Assembly: GCA_024762925.1 (NCBI GenBank)
Contig: JANTGM010000015.1
Coordinates: 19,944-83,943, forward strand
Length of the DNA: 64,000 nucleotides
Direction: 5' to 3'
Origin: Kofleriaceae bacterium
GTDB lineage: Bacteria > Myxococcota_A > Polyangia > Haliangiales > Haliangiaceae
In this document: in pieces, positions 33,825 to 44,225 of the stretch
Numbering within the stretch: position 1 is the first letter of the stretch
How the letters are laid out: each line of letters opens with the position of its first letter
Program-made: the position numbers and the translations under genes
Notes under the pieces: model-generated
What the model was told of the DNA's origin: nothing
The model's input: only the letters and a program-made list of their open reading frames with translations
Databases searched by the model: none

Positions 33825-35672
33825 GTGGGCCGTGTTATCGGCATTGACCTTGGCACGACAAACTCGTGTGTTGCTGTCATGGACGGCGATGGCGCAATCG
33901 TCATTGCGAATTCTGAGGGCGCCCGCACCACTCCATCGGTTGTGGCGTTTGCCGATGGAGGCGAGCGTCTCATTGGCCAAATCGCAAAACGCCAGGCCGT
34001 AACCAATCCCGGCAACACCATCTACGCCGTCAAACGACTGATGGGGCGCAAGTTCGAAGACGAGCATATCCAACGTCTCATTGCGACAACGCCCTACGAA
34101 ATCACACCTTCGGACAACGAGGATGCCCACGTGCAGGTGCGTGGCAAGGCCTACTCCCCGCCCGAGATTTCATCGATGGTTCTCCGCAAGATGCGCGAGA
34201 CCGCCGAGGATTTTCTGGGGGAAGAAGTCACCCAAGCGGTGATCACCGTTCCCGCCTACTTCGATGATGCGCAGCGGCACGCTACCAAGGCTGCCGGTCG
34301 CATCGCGGGCCTCGATGTGCTTCGCATCATCAACGAGCCCACTGCAGCTGCCCTCGCATATGGGCTTGAGGCTGAGAGCGCTCAGACCGTTGCTGTCTAC
34401 GACCTTGGAGGCGGCACATTCGATATCTCAATTCTTGAGCTTGCCGACGGTATCTTTCGCGTGCGCTCTACCAATGGTGACACCTTCCTCGGTGGAGAAG
34501 ACTTCGACAACGCAATCGTTGAACACATGCTCGCGGTCTTCGCCGAGACCGATGCCGAGACCGAACTGCGCGGAGACAAGATGGCTCTCCAGCGCATGCG
34601 AGAGGCTGCGGAAAAGGCCAAGCACGAACTCTCCAGCGCTCCTTCAACCGACATCAATCTACCCTTCATTGCGGCGGACGACAGCGGCCCAAAACACCTG
34701 CAGCTGCAACTCACACGAGAGAAGCTAGAGGAGCTTGTCGAGACTCATATTCAACGCAGTCTGGAACCGTGTCGCACCGCGCTGCGGGATGTTGAAATGC
34801 AGCCGTCGGATGTGGATGTCGTGATTCTTGTCGGTGGGCAAACGCGCATGCCTCGAGTCCAAGAAGTGATCTCAGAGTTTTTCGGGCGAGAGGCGCATCG
34901 CGGAGTGAATCCTGATGAAGTTGTTGCTGTGGGCGCGGCGATTCAGGCCGGCGTTCTCACTGGTGAGGTGCAGGAAGTCTTGCTGCTCGACGTGACGCCA
35001 CTTTCCCTCGGAGTCGAGACTGCTGGAGGCGTCTTTACAAAGCTTATCGATCGCAACACGACCGTTCCCTGCCGGGCAACAGAGATCTTCTCTACTGCAG
35101 TCGACAACCAAGATTTCGTGAACGTGCACGTTCTGCAAGGGGAACGTGAGATGTCGGATGACAACAAGTCGCTAGCGAACTTTGAACTGGTGGGAATCCC
35201 GCCGGCACCTCGAGGCGTGCCGCGGATCGAAGTTGCTTTCGACATCGATGCCAACGGCATTTTGACGGTGTCCGCCAAGGACTTGGGAACCGAGCACGCG
35301 CAGAGTGTCAATGTTGTTCCCACAAGTGGACTCAATGAGGACGACATCGACCGCATCATCAATGATGCCGTTCAATCTGCCGAGGACGATGCCTCTAGGC
35401 GCGAGTTGGCCGACGCACGCAATCGGGTTGAGTCTCTGCTCTACACCTCCGAACGCGCGCTCACTGAGTTCGGTGATGTTCTTAGTGATGCTGAAAGGGA
35501 TATGCTTGAGGCAGACCTCGCTGAGTCGCGGCAGATGGTGGAAGAAGGCACGCTTGAGGAAGTGCTAAACGCCGTCGACCGCCTGGAAATGTCAGCCCAG
35601 CGCATTGGTGAGATCATTTACGCACAGAGCGATGTCGACGACCCCGCTGAAGGTGTAGAGCCAGCCGAATGA
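33825..35672 (+). CDS. dnaK: DnaK (Hsp70) chaperone
   Basis: A 615-residue Hsp70 with GTG start 3 bases after grpE. The ATPase domain opens [20 protein letters not shown]; phosphate-2 motif [16 protein letters not shown] and adenosine-site [15 protein letters not shown] follow. The peptide-binding domain has [16 protein letters not shown] and NTTVPC. The C-terminus ends in a Glu/Asp-rich stretch rather than a long lid tail, and the length is slightly short for DnaK. It works with the overlapping dnaJ gene. Confidence 0.95.
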   Translation: MGRVIGIDLGTTNSCVAVMDGDGAIVIANSEGARTTPSVVAFADGGERLIGQIAKRQAVTNPGNTIYAVKRLMGRKFEDEHIQRLIATTPYEITPSDNEDAHVQVRGKAYSPPEISSMVLRKMRETAEDFLGEEVTQAVITVPAYFDDAQRHATKAAGRIAGLDVLRIINEPTAAALAYGLEAESAQTVAVYDLGGGTFDISILELADGIFRVRSTNGDTFLGGEDFDNAIVEHMLAVFAETDAETELRGDKMALQRMREAAEKAKHELSSAPSTDINLPFIAADDSGPKHLQLQLTREKLEELVETHIQRSLEPCRTALRDVEMQPSDVDVVILVGGQTRMPRVQEVISEFFGREAHRGVNPDEVVAVGAAIQAGVLTGEVQEVLLLDVTPLSLGVETAGGVFTKLIDRNTTVPCRATEIFSTAVDNQDFVNVHVLQGEREMSDDNKSLANFELVGIPPAPRGVPRIEVAFDIDANGILTVSAKDLGTEHAQSVNVVPTSGLNEDDIDRIINDAVQSAEDDASRRELADARNRVESLLYTSERALTEFGDVLSDAERDMLEADLAESRQMVEEGTLEEVLNAVDRLEMSAQRIGEIIYAQSDVDDPAEGVEPAE

Positions 35673-36589
35673 GCAAACGCCGCGGCAAGCGCGACTACTA
35701 TGATGTCTTGGGGGTCGGCAAGAAGGCTGATGACAGCGAACTCAAGCGTGCCTATCGCGACCTCGCGCGTCGCTACCACCCCGATCTCAACCCAGGGCCC
35801 AAGGCCGAAGAGCGTTTCAAGGAAATCAACGAGGCCTACGCGGTACTCTCCGATGCGAAACTGAGGCAGCGCTACGATCGATATGGTCACTCCGCGGTGA
35901 GTTCCGGGGAAAGTGGTGGCGGCTTCGACAATGTTGTCGACGCTTTCGATGACCTCATTAGCGACATTCTCCGACGGCGCAAGAAGCCAAAGTCGCGTGG
36001 CAAGGACCTTCGATACACGCTTGAAATCACCCTAGAGGAAGCGGCCTTCGGTTGCGAGAAAACGATCAAAATTCCGCGCCCATCGGGGCCCGATCGAGAA
36101 TTTGTGGTGACCGTTCCTGTTGCGAGCGCGGATGGTGCCATTCGTCGAATCCGCAATGAAGGCAGTCCCGGCGAAAACGGCGGCGCGCCAGGTGACCTGC
36201 ATGTCATCCTGCGAGTCAAGGGCCATCCAGTAATGCGCCGAGAGGGCCATGATGTTTGGTGCGAAGTTCCGGTGAGTTTTCCGCAGGCAGCACTGGGTGC
36301 CGTGGTTGAGATTCCAAGTCTCGATGGAAAAGTTCGTATGCGGGTTCCCGAAGGCACGCAAAGTGGGCGCATCTTGCGCATGCGAGGCAAGGGAATGCCG
36401 AAGTCGGCCTCGAAATCAGCAAGTCGTGGCGATCACATGGTTCGCATCGTTGTGGAGACGCCAACAAACCTCACCGAGAGCCAACGCAGGTTGCTGGAGC
36501 GTTTTGCCGCGGAAGAAGGCGGTGCGAAAGAAGCGCATCCTCAGCGACAGGGGTTTGTCGACAAGTTGCGCTCGCTCTTTCGCGACTAG
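35669..36589 (+). CDS. DnaJ-family co-chaperone lacking the zinc finger
   Basis: A 306-residue protein whose ATG overlaps the dnaK stop. The J domain has [20 protein letters not shown] and the HPD motif in [13 protein letters not shown]. The Gly-rich linker is short. The C-terminal substrate-binding domains are recognisable ([57 protein letters not shown]). The four CxxCxGxG repeats of the type-I zinc finger are absent, which gives a CbpA-like type-II layout. It still occupies the canonical dnaJ position, and its partner is DnaK. Confidence 0.9.
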   Translation: MSKRRGKRDYYDVLGVGKKADDSELKRAYRDLARRYHPDLNPGPKAEERFKEINEAYAVLSDAKLRQRYDRYGHSAVSSGESGGGFDNVVDAFDDLISDILRRRKKPKSRGKDLRYTLEITLEEAAFGCEKTIKIPRPSGPDREFVVTVPVASADGAIRRIRNEGSPGENGGAPGDLHVILRVKGHPVMRREGHDVWCEVPVSFPQAALGAVVEIPSLDGKVRMRVPEGTQSGRILRMRGKGMPKSASKSASRGDHMVRIVVETPTNLTESQRRLLERFAAEEGGAKEAHPQRQGFVDKLRSLFRD

Positions 36590-36607
36590 CGCGCGATGCC
36601 AGCGATG

Positions 36608-38125
36608 CTACTCATCGCTATCAGGCAGAACGGGCTGTGCTTTGCCGCGATCTGCGTAGCTGCCGTGTTGTTGGTACTTCTTTCCCATTAGCCGATTGAG
36701 CGTCGTGCGTCCACGCCAGCTCAAGTAACTCTTGTTGAAGGCGATCGCCTGGGTCGGATCAAGATAGGGATTCTTGAGCTTGCCCAGATTCACAAGAGCC
36801 AGTGCATGCTCTGCAACGCTGACCGGGCAGCCTTCCAAACGCACATGGGTGGACTTCTTCGCACGCGCGAGCTTGGTATTTGTCTTAAGCATCTTTGAGT
36901 AGATGTCCTCGTGCTTCACCTTGTGCGGATCCTTGGCAGCGCGATGGGTATAGGTGCTCTTGATTTGCACAAGCTCTCCGCCGAGTTCTCCCTCCCATTG
37001 GCAGCAGTCTCCGATGAAGATGACTTTTTCCCCCGGTGCTGCGTCGATGTTGCCCTGGTAGTTGCCAAAGACGACGTGCATCTTGGGCATTTTCTCGTCG
37101 GTTTCATGATCGTATTGACGAAGAATCTCGATGCCTTCCTCGATGGCTCCAGGACACCCACCCCAGCAGTAGTTGCTGTGCTCTTCATCGGGGGGCGGTC
37201 CCGCATAGGCCGTGATCTTCGAGCCCTCAAAGTACTCCTCAACTCGAATCAGCCCCACTTCAAATCCCTGTGCGCGCTCTTGCGCTTCGGCCAAGGTAAC
37301 GTCGCCGACAATTTCAATGTCTTCGATGTTGGTGGAGCCAAAGCCGTACTCCGAGGTGAGGCGAATGTGATCTACGCTCAGCGGATCGACGCCGATGATG
37401 TTGCAGCAAACCGCATCAAAGGCAACCTGGCTGTTGCCCATGATGATGAGACCTAGATCGCGGGGGGTTGGTGTTAGCATGCGACCTTCTCCCGCGGTGA
37501 TCGCATCAATCGCTATGAATTGCGGCTGAATGATGAACTGCAGATCAGCAATTTTCTCATTGAGCCTGTGGTCGTGATCGATGAGGCGATGGCGGTCATC
37601 TTGGATCCCAATGTAGTTCTTCATGGAGAAGGTAACGGTGGTCCACGGATGCGCCTTGAACTTCGGCATGTTCACGAAGAAGTCTGCGCGCGCTACGGGT
37701 TCCGGTGTGAAGACGTAGTCACGCAGTCGCTCTGGGTGAGTGAGCGGGATTTCCACCTGAGACGACTCTTCAAAATAGTAGGTTTCGATGCCATCAAGAC
37801 TTTCGATCATCTTGGAGAAGCCCGAGTCGCGAAACGCCATACGAGTTGGAATCGTGATGCCGCAGCGCTCACCAACCGCGAGCTCGGTGATTGCATCGCC
37901 GCCACGTGCCTTGAGCGCCCGAAGAACTCCTTCGCCAAACTCGGGGCGGGTGTGTGCATGCGGAAAGAACTCGCCCGCTGCCACCAAGTTGGGTTTCACC
38001 AGCGTGCGACCGGAAGGGGTCAAATCAAGTGTTTCAAGCCCCTCGCGGATGATCTGCTCAATGACCGCGGTATCGTAGGTTGGGCAGCTACGGATAATGA
38101 CGGTTGGCCGTTTGGGGATCTTCAT
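36608..38125 (-). CDS. DUF362 family protein, probable Fe-S-linked
   Basis: A 505-residue protein from the ATG at 38125 (MKIPKRPTVIIRSCPTYDTA). It matches the DUF362 family: LVKPNLVAAGEFF, DFFVNMPKFKAHPWTTVTF, SMKNYIGIQDDRHRLIDHDH and MGNSQVAFDAVCCNIIGVDP. The C-terminal part holds CWGGCPG, GDCCQW and EGCPVSV, which may ligate a cluster or zinc. Function is unknown; the family includes putative Fe-S and quinone-linked proteins. It is convergent with dnaJ. Confidence 0.8.
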   Translation of the reverse strand: MKIPKRPTVIIRSCPTYDTAVIEQIIREGLETLDLTPSGRTLVKPNLVAAGEFFPHAHTRPEFGEGVLRALKARGGDAITELAVGERCGITIPTRMAFRDSGFSKMIESLDGIETYYFEESSQVEIPLTHPERLRDYVFTPEPVARADFFVNMPKFKAHPWTTVTFSMKNYIGIQDDRHRLIDHDHRLNEKIADLQFIIQPQFIAIDAITAGEGRMLTPTPRDLGLIIMGNSQVAFDAVCCNIIGVDPLSVDHIRLTSEYGFGSTNIEDIEIVGDVTLAEAQERAQGFEVGLIRVEEYFEGSKITAYAGPPPDEEHSNYCWGGCPGAIEEGIEILRQYDHETDEKMPKMHVVFGNYQGNIDAAPGEKVIFIGDCCQWEGELGGELVQIKSTYTHRAAKDPHKVKHEDIYSKMLKTNTKLARAKKSTHVRLEGCPVSVAEHALALVNLGKLKNPYLDPTQAIAFNKSYLSWRGRTTLNRLMGKKYQQHGSYADRGKAQPVLPDSDE

Positions 38126-38252
38126 GCAAAGAAGAGTAGCGCAAAAGACGGCATACCGGGCTGTGGTCCTCATCCGCTTCGGAAGTTCCAGTTTTGGCGA
38201 GCCAGCTTTGCATCAGCGATTCTTGGCACCAGATCTCCAACGGCGGTAGGGT

Positions 38253-39179
38253 GTGTTTGTGAAGCCAAACCGAGGCAAGCACTTGCTGCTTTTCGCCCTA
38301 ACCTGTGCAACCACATTCCTCTCGGGAGCAGGGCTTGGTGACAACTTCGATTTGCACCGCGGATTGTTCTTCTCGGGCACACTGATGACGATCTTGCTGT
38401 GCCACGAGATGGGGCACTACGTTGTGGCTCGAATGCACGGCATCCCCGCTTCCTTGCCATACTTCATCCCGCTCCCGCCGGTGATCTCCTTGGGCACTCT
38501 CGGAGCGGTCATACAAATGGACGAGCCCATTGAAGACCGGAATAAGCTTGTCGATGTTGGTGCAGCGGGGCCTCTTGCGGGGCTTTGCGCCGCCATCCCG
38601 CTACTCATTTATGGTCTCTCTCTTTCCACGGTAGCGGTGACACCACCCGATGAGGGCGCGATGCTTGAGGGCAACTCGCTACTCTATCTTGGGCTCAAAT
38701 ACCTGGTGCATGGTGAGGTGCTGCCAACGGCCGAGGGCCTAGATGTGCAGTTGCATCCAATGGCCTTTGCATCGTGGGTCGGTTTGCTTCTCACGATGAT
38801 CAATCTGCTGCCAATTGGGCAACTCGATGGCGGGCACATACTCTGTGGTGCGATTGGCGAGAAGCACGAACGGGTTTCGGGTTGGTTGCATTGGTTGTTG
38901 CTTGCGGTCGGAGGGCTTGTGGCTACGGTCCTTACCGTGGAGTACATGGATGAGGGGCTCGCGTTTGCAGATGCGCTGTTGGCCGGAGGCAAGGCCGGGC
39001 TGCCGTGGTGCGTGTGGGCGGGAATGCTGCTCTTCATGCGACGAATGTCCGGCGGTATCTATCACCCGCCAGTTGGCCAAACCCCATTGTCCCGAAGCCG
39101 AAACGCGTTGGTGGTGGTATTGTTGTTGGTCTTGATACTCATCTTCACTCCAATCCCTCTGCGTGAAGCACTGCCGTAG
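38253..39179 (+). CDS. site-2-protease-family (M50) membrane metalloprotease
   Basis: A 308-residue protein with about six transmembrane segments. The zinc site HEMGHYVVARMHGIP is at residues 51-65 and the second motif NLLPIGQLDGGHIL near residue 190, as in S2P and FtsH-independent M50 peptidases. PYFIPLPPVISLGTLGAVIQM is the family sequence after the first motif. No PDZ domain is present. Such enzymes cut transmembrane regulators. It starts at GTG. Its stop overlaps the next gene, a zinc-ribbon protein, by 17 bases, so a linked role is suggested by order. Confidence 0.9.
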   Translation: MFVKPNRGKHLLLFALTCATTFLSGAGLGDNFDLHRGLFFSGTLMTILLCHEMGHYVVARMHGIPASLPYFIPLPPVISLGTLGAVIQMDEPIEDRNKLVDVGAAGPLAGLCAAIPLLIYGLSLSTVAVTPPDEGAMLEGNSLLYLGLKYLVHGEVLPTAEGLDVQLHPMAFASWVGLLLTMINLLPIGQLDGGHILCGAIGEKHERVSGWLHWLLLAVGGLVATVLTVEYMDEGLAFADALLAGGKAGLPWCVWAGMLLFMRRMSGGIYHPPVGQTPLSRSRNALVVVLLLVLILIFTPIPLREALP

Positions 39180-39852
39180 GAATCGACCCTTGCGTATTGA
39201 ATGCCCATTCTGCCACGAGGTTCGTGACGCTCGATTGCTGCGTCTGAGTGCCCAATCCGCAACATTCGCATGTGGCGGGTGTCGTAGCGAAGTCAAGGCA
39301 ACGCTTGAGGAGGAATCGGCGCCAAAGAACGAGTTCGTGGACGTTGGCGCCTCTGGTGGAGCTTCTTGCCCAAAATGCGATAGCCCCGTTCGAGAGGAAA
39401 GCACGAGCTGCCCAAGCTGCGGGCTAACCAAAGAAAAGTTCTCAGGCTACTCTGATGCAGAACCGAGCGCAGCACCAGAGCTAGCCTCGGCGTGGGGGCG
39501 GGTTGAATCGGCGTGGAATCAAGATTCCGCCCATGAAGACCTTGTGGCGGAGGTCTCGCTCTGTGGAAATTATCGGCTCGGCGCGCTTTGGTATCGGCAG
39601 GCCTCCTCAGATCCTGCGCGCAAGCAAAAAGCCGAGGAGATGCTCGACCGAATTCAATCGATGGCTACCGCCGCCCTAATGTCGATCAAGCCCAAAGTTG
39701 AGGAAGAGAAGCAACCTTACAAGAATGTCGTCATCCTCTTGATGGTGATGCTCTTCTTGGCGGCGGGTGCTGGAATTGTTCTTATGAACAAGGGCGACGA
39801 GCAACCCGCTCCTCCGCTGGAACCCTCGTTCCAAGCCCCGGAGCGAAGATAG
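39163..39852 (+). CDS. zinc-ribbon and transmembrane protein of unknown function
   Basis: A 229-residue protein. The first 100 residues carry cysteine pairs IECPFCHEV, FACGGCRSE, SCPKCDSPV and TSCPSCGLT, two zinc ribbons. A middle helical part (WYRQASSDPARKQKAEEML) leads to a single transmembrane helix (VVILLMVMLFLAAGAGIVLM) near residue 195 and a short Pro-rich tail. It overlaps the S2P gene and abuts the GTPase gene by 1 base. It may be a membrane-anchored regulator cut or bound by those partners, which is inference. Confidence 0.75.
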   Translation: MKHCRRNRPLRIECPFCHEVRDARLLRLSAQSATFACGGCRSEVKATLEEESAPKNEFVDVGASGGASCPKCDSPVREESTSCPSCGLTKEKFSGYSDAEPSAAPELASAWGRVESAWNQDSAHEDLVAEVSLCGNYRLGALWYRQASSDPARKQKAEEMLDRIQSMATAALMSIKPKVEEEKQPYKNVVILLMVMLFLAAGAGIVLMNKGDEQPAPPLEPSFQAPERR

Positions 39853-40493
39853 TGGCGCTGGTCGATATCGAAGAGCGCCAAGTGACGTTCAAGATTGTCT
39901 ACTGCGGGCCGCCGCTTGCGGGCAAGACGACCAACCTGAACAAGCTCTACGAGATTGTGCACGCCGAAAACCGTGGTCGGCTCATGACCTTGGAAGGCAC
40001 GGGTGATCGGACCATCTTCTTCGATCTGCTGCCGCTCTTCTTTCAAGTCTCGGGGCTCAGCGTGCGGATCAAGGTCTACACGGTTCCTGGGCAGCCCGCT
40101 CATCAGATGACCCGGCGTGCTGTGCTGCGTGGTGCCGATGGCGTTGTCTTTGTCGCTGATTCGGGACGGGAATTGGCGGCACAGAACAAACATTCGTATC
40201 GCGAGCTCACGAACAACCTGGCCCAGCTGAGCGACGGTATCGAACATGTAGCGCTCATTACCCAGTTCAACAAGCGAGATGTCGAGTCTCCCATTGAAAT
40301 GACGGCATTTGCCTCGGAACCAGTGGAGGCGGCAATTGCAGAGGTCGGCGAGGGGGTGTTGCAGACGTTTCTGCGGTTGGTCCAAGCGACATGGGGCTTG
40401 GCCGAAGCAGAAGCCAAGCTCAGCGAGCACTTCGGGGTCACCGAGGCCGAGTTCGCTGAGGCCTTGGCAAAGCATTTGGGACCGGCCGCCTAG
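39852..40493 (+). CDS. MglA-like small GTPase
   Basis: A 213-residue Ras-like GTPase with GTG start. P-loop is VYCGPPLAGKTTNLNKLYEI, switch region YTVPGQPAHQMTRRAVLRGA matches MglA-type GPGQ-like motif with PGQ, and TQFNKRD is the base-binding NKxD. MglA proteins set cell polarity and gliding in Myxococcus. This is likely one of the many MglA-family paralogues found in these bacteria. It is followed 25 bases later by a histidine kinase. No MglB-type Roadblock gene is adjacent. Confidence 0.85.
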   Translation: MALVDIEERQVTFKIVYCGPPLAGKTTNLNKLYEIVHAENRGRLMTLEGTGDRTIFFDLLPLFFQVSGLSVRIKVYTVPGQPAHQMTRRAVLRGADGVVFVADSGRELAAQNKHSYRELTNNLAQLSDGIEHVALITQFNKRDVESPIEMTAFASEPVEAAIAEVGEGVLQTFLRLVQATWGLAEAEAKLSEHFGVTEAEFAEALAKHLGPAA

Positions 40494-40518
40494 CTTCCGG
40501 GCGTGCTAGCATAACCGG

Positions 40519-41769
40519 GTGAAGCGCTTTGCGGCGGTGGACGATCCCATCGACTTGGCACAACTGGTTGATGCACCCCAACTGGCCGAAGTACTGGCCA
40601 GTGTTACACGCATGCAACCTATCGCGATTGGTGTGTTGGATCGAAAGGGAGCTCTTCTCAGTCAAATAGGCAAGATCGATGGCAAGCCCGAACACCGCAA
40701 GACCTTGGAGTACAGCGGTGACATCATCGGGCACCTCATTCTCTCAGCGTTGCCAGACGCCAGTGTGGACTTGGAATCCATTGCCGATCACGTGGGAATC
40801 ATTCTCGAGCTACTGGTTCACTCGGCCTACGCGCGCCATCTCACAACGACCATTCACGAGGCCGCGATGGAAGAGTCCTTCTCGGAAATCGGCGATCGCA
40901 ATCAGCGGCTTGCCTCTGCAGTGGAGCGCCTAGAAGAACTTGAACGCCTGAAGTCTAACTTCTTGGCCACCATTTCCCACGAACTGCGCACGCCGCTCAC
41001 GAGCATTATCGGTTACAGCGAAATGATGGTGGAAGGGCTCGCCGGCGATCTCACGGGAGAGCAGAGTGAGTTCATCCGAACAATTCTTACCAAGGCCGAG
41101 CACCTACTGCAGCTCATCACTGGCATCTTGGATGTGTCGCTTATCGAGGCTCGGTCGCTTCGCCTCAGTATCGAGCCTCTGAGTGTTGGTGACCTATTGG
41201 CCTCGGTTGCAAAGACGATGCAGCGCGATTTGCAGCGCCGCGAGATCGTATTGGACCTTCCGAAGGACACCGTCCCGCACGCCCTCGGAGACGAAGGCAA
41301 ACTCCGCCAGGTCGTCTTGCAGCTCCTCGCAAATGCCATCAAGTTCTCACCCAAGGGGGGCGATATTCGCGTTTCCGTGGCGGTTGGAGCCCTCTCACCA
41401 CAGGACAACTCGTCCCCCACTTCGCCGTTCTGGCGAGAGCGGCTCAGTGAGCGATTTGGGTTGCGAGTGACAGTACAGGACCAGGGGATTGGTGTTGCGT
41501 CTGAGCAGCGGGCTTCTATTTTTGAGCCCTTCTATCAGGCGGATTCGAGCTCCACGCGAGCCTTTGGTGGCACGGGCCTTGGGCTCAGCTTGGCAAAGAG
41601 TTATGTTGTCGCGCATGGCGGCTTCCTGTGGCTGGAGAGCCCCGGTGCAACAGGGGCATCGAGTGGTAGTGCCTTCACCTTCAGCTTGCCTGCTGTGCCC
41701 GAAGAGCTTGATGAATACGTGGCAGGTCAGTCTGAGGGCGATATCGCGACCGCTTCGACCAAGGCCTAG
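40519..41769 (+). CDS. histidine kinase with N-terminal roadblock-like or uncharacterised domain
   Basis: A 416-residue kinase. The first 130 residues resemble no standard sensor; they have a regular strand-helix pattern (IAIGVLDRKGALLSQIGKID) that may be a Roadblock-like domain. A coiled coil leads into HisKA with His154 in ISHELRTPLTSIIGYSEMM. The ATPase domain has LLANAIKFSPKG, DQGIGVASEQ and GGTGLGLSLAKS. It lacks transmembrane segments. It follows an MglA-type GTPase, so it may respond to that GTPase. No response regulator is adjacent. Confidence 0.85.
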   Translation: MKRFAAVDDPIDLAQLVDAPQLAEVLASVTRMQPIAIGVLDRKGALLSQIGKIDGKPEHRKTLEYSGDIIGHLILSALPDASVDLESIADHVGIILELLVHSAYARHLTTTIHEAAMEESFSEIGDRNQRLASAVERLEELERLKSNFLATISHELRTPLTSIIGYSEMMVEGLAGDLTGEQSEFIRTILTKAEHLLQLITGILDVSLIEARSLRLSIEPLSVGDLLASVAKTMQRDLQRREIVLDLPKDTVPHALGDEGKLRQVVLQLLANAIKFSPKGGDIRVSVAVGALSPQDNSSPTSPFWRERLSERFGLRVTVQDQGIGVASEQRASIFEPFYQADSSSTRAFGGTGLGLSLAKSYVVAHGGFLWLESPGATGASSGSAFTFSLPAVPEELDEYVAGQSEGDIATASTKA

Positions 41770-41798
41770 GAACTCACTGATCCCTAACTCACTTACCC

Positions 41799-42869
41799 GT
41801 GTCTGACCTCATGCAATATGTGTTGGTGCTTGGCTTGCTGGTTGCCTGCTCAGCATTCTTCTCAGGTACAGAAGTCGCCATGTTCTCCCTTCGCAGAAGC
41901 GATCGAGAACTTTTGGGGCAATCCGAACGCAAGACGGACGCATTGATTCTGCGGATCCTTAGTCGCCCGCGTGAATTGCTCGCAACGCTGCTCATCGGAA
42001 ACGAGAGTGTGAACGTTGCCATATCTGCCGTGATGGCTGGCTTCATCGAGCACTTCTACAGCGGTAGCGAGCTTCAAACTGCCTTTGTTGCGACGTTCCT
42101 CGCTTTGCCACTCTTGCTCTTCTTTGGGGAGATCGGGCCAAAGAGCATTGCCTACGGCAAGGGCCTGCGGTGGTCTCGAAAGAGCGTTCGCTTCCTTTGG
42201 GTCTTTGGTCTTGTCGTGACTCCCGTTCGCGTTGTGGTTCGCGGCATTTCCGGTCTGGTGCTTGGGCCATTGGCTGGAAAGAAGAAAGACGACTCGGACA
42301 TAAGTGAAGCGGAGTTCAAAGTGCTTGTGGATGCAGGCTCAGCGGAGGGCGAGGTGAACGATCGAGAGCGCCGCCTGATTCACAATGTATTTGCATTTGG
42401 TGACAAAACCGTTGCCCACGCCATGCGTCGGCGGGGCAAGGTGTTTGCGTTGGCGTATGAGCTTCCCTTGGCTCGACTGGTCAAAGAGATTGCTGCACGC
42501 GGCTACTCAAGGGTTCCAATCTACGACCGTTCCATCGACAACATTCGCGGTGTTCTCTACGCAAAGGATTTGGTGATTGCGAGTTGCCGGCAAACGCCAC
42601 CAAATCGCCTTTCTGATCTGCTGCACGAGCCGTTTTGGATTCCACAAACAACGCCATTGCAGAGCCTGTTTTCCATCTTCAAACAGGGCAAAACTCATAT
42701 GGCACTGGTGGTCGATGAGTACGGCACCCTTGTCGGAATTGTCACGATGGAAGATCTCTTAGAAGAACTCTTCGGCGACATCAAGGACGAACGCGAACTT
42801 CAGAAGTCGATGGCCTCCAAGCTGCGTACTCCCACTGAACCGGTGATTCCCATAGGGGGTGGCTCGTGA
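41799..42869 (+). CDS. DUF21-CBS transporter, CNNM/CorC-like (truncated C-terminus)
   Basis: A 356-residue protein with the DUF21 transmembrane domain ([56 protein letters not shown]) and a CBS pair ([40 protein letters not shown]). It ends soon after the second CBS, without a CorC_HlyC ligand domain. CNNM proteins are associated with magnesium and cobalt efflux. It overlaps the next paralogue by 4 bases. Confidence 0.9.
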   Translation: MSDLMQYVLVLGLLVACSAFFSGTEVAMFSLRRSDRELLGQSERKTDALILRILSRPRELLATLLIGNESVNVAISAVMAGFIEHFYSGSELQTAFVATFLALPLLLFFGEIGPKSIAYGKGLRWSRKSVRFLWVFGLVVTPVRVVVRGISGLVLGPLAGKKKDDSDISEAEFKVLVDAGSAEGEVNDRERRLIHNVFAFGDKTVAHAMRRRGKVFALAYELPLARLVKEIAARGYSRVPIYDRSIDNIRGVLYAKDLVIASCRQTPPNRLSDLLHEPFWIPQTTPLQSLFSIFKQGKTHMALVVDEYGTLVGIVTMEDLLEELFGDIKDERELQKSMASKLRTPTEPVIPIGGGS

Positions 42870-44128
42870 TTTCGCTTGCGTTGGTGCTCTTGGTTGCGGC
42901 GATATGCATCAGCATCGAGGCCTTTTTCTCTGGTTCGGAGATTGCGATGGTCTCGGCGTCCAGGCCCCTGCTGCGATCGAAGGTACAAGCGGGAGATCGT
43001 GGTGCAGTCTTGGCGGAAAAGTACCTAGATTCTCCGCAGACTCTTTTGGCAACGACACTGTTGGGCACAAACTTGGCAGTGGTCAGCTTTTCTGTAGTCG
43101 TGACGGTCTATCTTGCCCAAGGGGGCTACGGTGGCGGTGAGTTGTTAGCGGTGATTCTCGTGACGCCTTTCACCCTCATCATGGGCGAAGTAATCCCGAA
43201 GACCCTGTTTCAGCAACGCGCGGACGACTTGGTAACTCGGCTGATTTTTCCGCTACACGCCGCTTCCATTGTCTTGAGGCCGCTGATTCTCTTGGTTGGT
43301 GGCTTTGCCCAACTCACATCGAAAGTCTTTGGTGCGGATGTGCAGCGAGCATTTGTAACGAGAGAAGAACTCTCACTTCTCTTGGAGGCGTCCGAGAATC
43401 ACGGCCCTGCGGAAGCCGAGATAACCGAGTCAGAGCGGGAGATGATTACCAACTTGCTCGACATGTCGGGGGAGACGGTCGACAAGGTCATGTTGCCGCT
43501 CTCAGAGATTACCGCGATTCCTCAGGAGACCTCCGTGTCGGAGGCGGTGCGTGAAGTTGCAGACAAGCAGCATTCGCGGATGCCGGTGTACGAGGGGCGG
43601 GTGGACAATATCGTTGGTGTCTTGCATGTTTTCGATCTTCTGCAGGTTGGCGCTCATGAACTCGAAGCCGAGATCAAGAAGCTCGCTCGGCCGGCTCACT
43701 ACGTCCCCGAGTCGTTTCTGGCCGTTGATTTGCTGGGCGAGTTGCAAGGCTCGGGTAAGACAATGGCTATCGTTGTTGACGAGTACGGTGGAGCTGTTGG
43801 TGTGGTGACCATCGAAGATTTGCTCGAGGAAATCGTCGGGGAAATCGAGGACGAGCATGACGATGCGACGAGCCTCATCGTCGCGGATCAGCCCGGTGTG
43901 TGGACGGTGGAGGCGAAGGTCTCTGTGGAGCGGGTCAATGATGAGCTCGGAATTGCGCTTCCCGAAGATGATTCCTATGAATCGATTGCGGGGCTCATCC
44001 TGCATCAGCTTCGGCGACTTCCCAATGAGGGCGACACCGTCCTTGTTGGTGATGTGACTCTGCGAATCACCAAGGCAAGCAATCGAGCCGTCGAGCAAGT
44101 CCAGTTGCTTCGGCGTCGCAAGCGCTAA
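42866..44128 (+). CDS. DUF21-CBS-CorC_HlyC transporter
   Basis: A 420-residue protein with DUF21 ([54 protein letters not shown]), two CBS domains ([38 protein letters not shown]), then a CorC_HlyC domain ([19 protein letters not shown] to [20 protein letters not shown]). It is longer than its overlapping neighbour and could form a heterodimer with it. Ion specificity is not readable. The next genes, larB-larC, start about 97 bases later. Confidence 0.9.
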   Translation: MISLALVLLVAAICISIEAFFSGSEIAMVSASRPLLRSKVQAGDRGAVLAEKYLDSPQTLLATTLLGTNLAVVSFSVVVTVYLAQGGYGGGELLAVILVTPFTLIMGEVIPKTLFQQRADDLVTRLIFPLHAASIVLRPLILLVGGFAQLTSKVFGADVQRAFVTREELSLLLEASENHGPAEAEITESEREMITNLLDMSGETVDKVMLPLSEITAIPQETSVSEAVREVADKQHSRMPVYEGRVDNIVGVLHVFDLLQVGAHELEAEIKKLARPAHYVPESFLAVDLLGELQGSGKTMAIVVDEYGGAVGVVTIEDLLEEIVGEIEDEHDDATSLIVADQPGVWTVEAKVSVERVNDELGIALPEDDSYESIAGLILHQLRRLPNEGDTVLVGDVTLRITKASNRAVEQVQLLRRRKR

Positions 44129-44225
44129 GTCCGCCGGGCGTTGCTGCCTGCACAATCTCGTACCCAAGCGGAAAGACAGGGCGGCTTGAGGTTGATCGAA
44201 TGGGCAAGAGACTGCGCGCCCAAGC

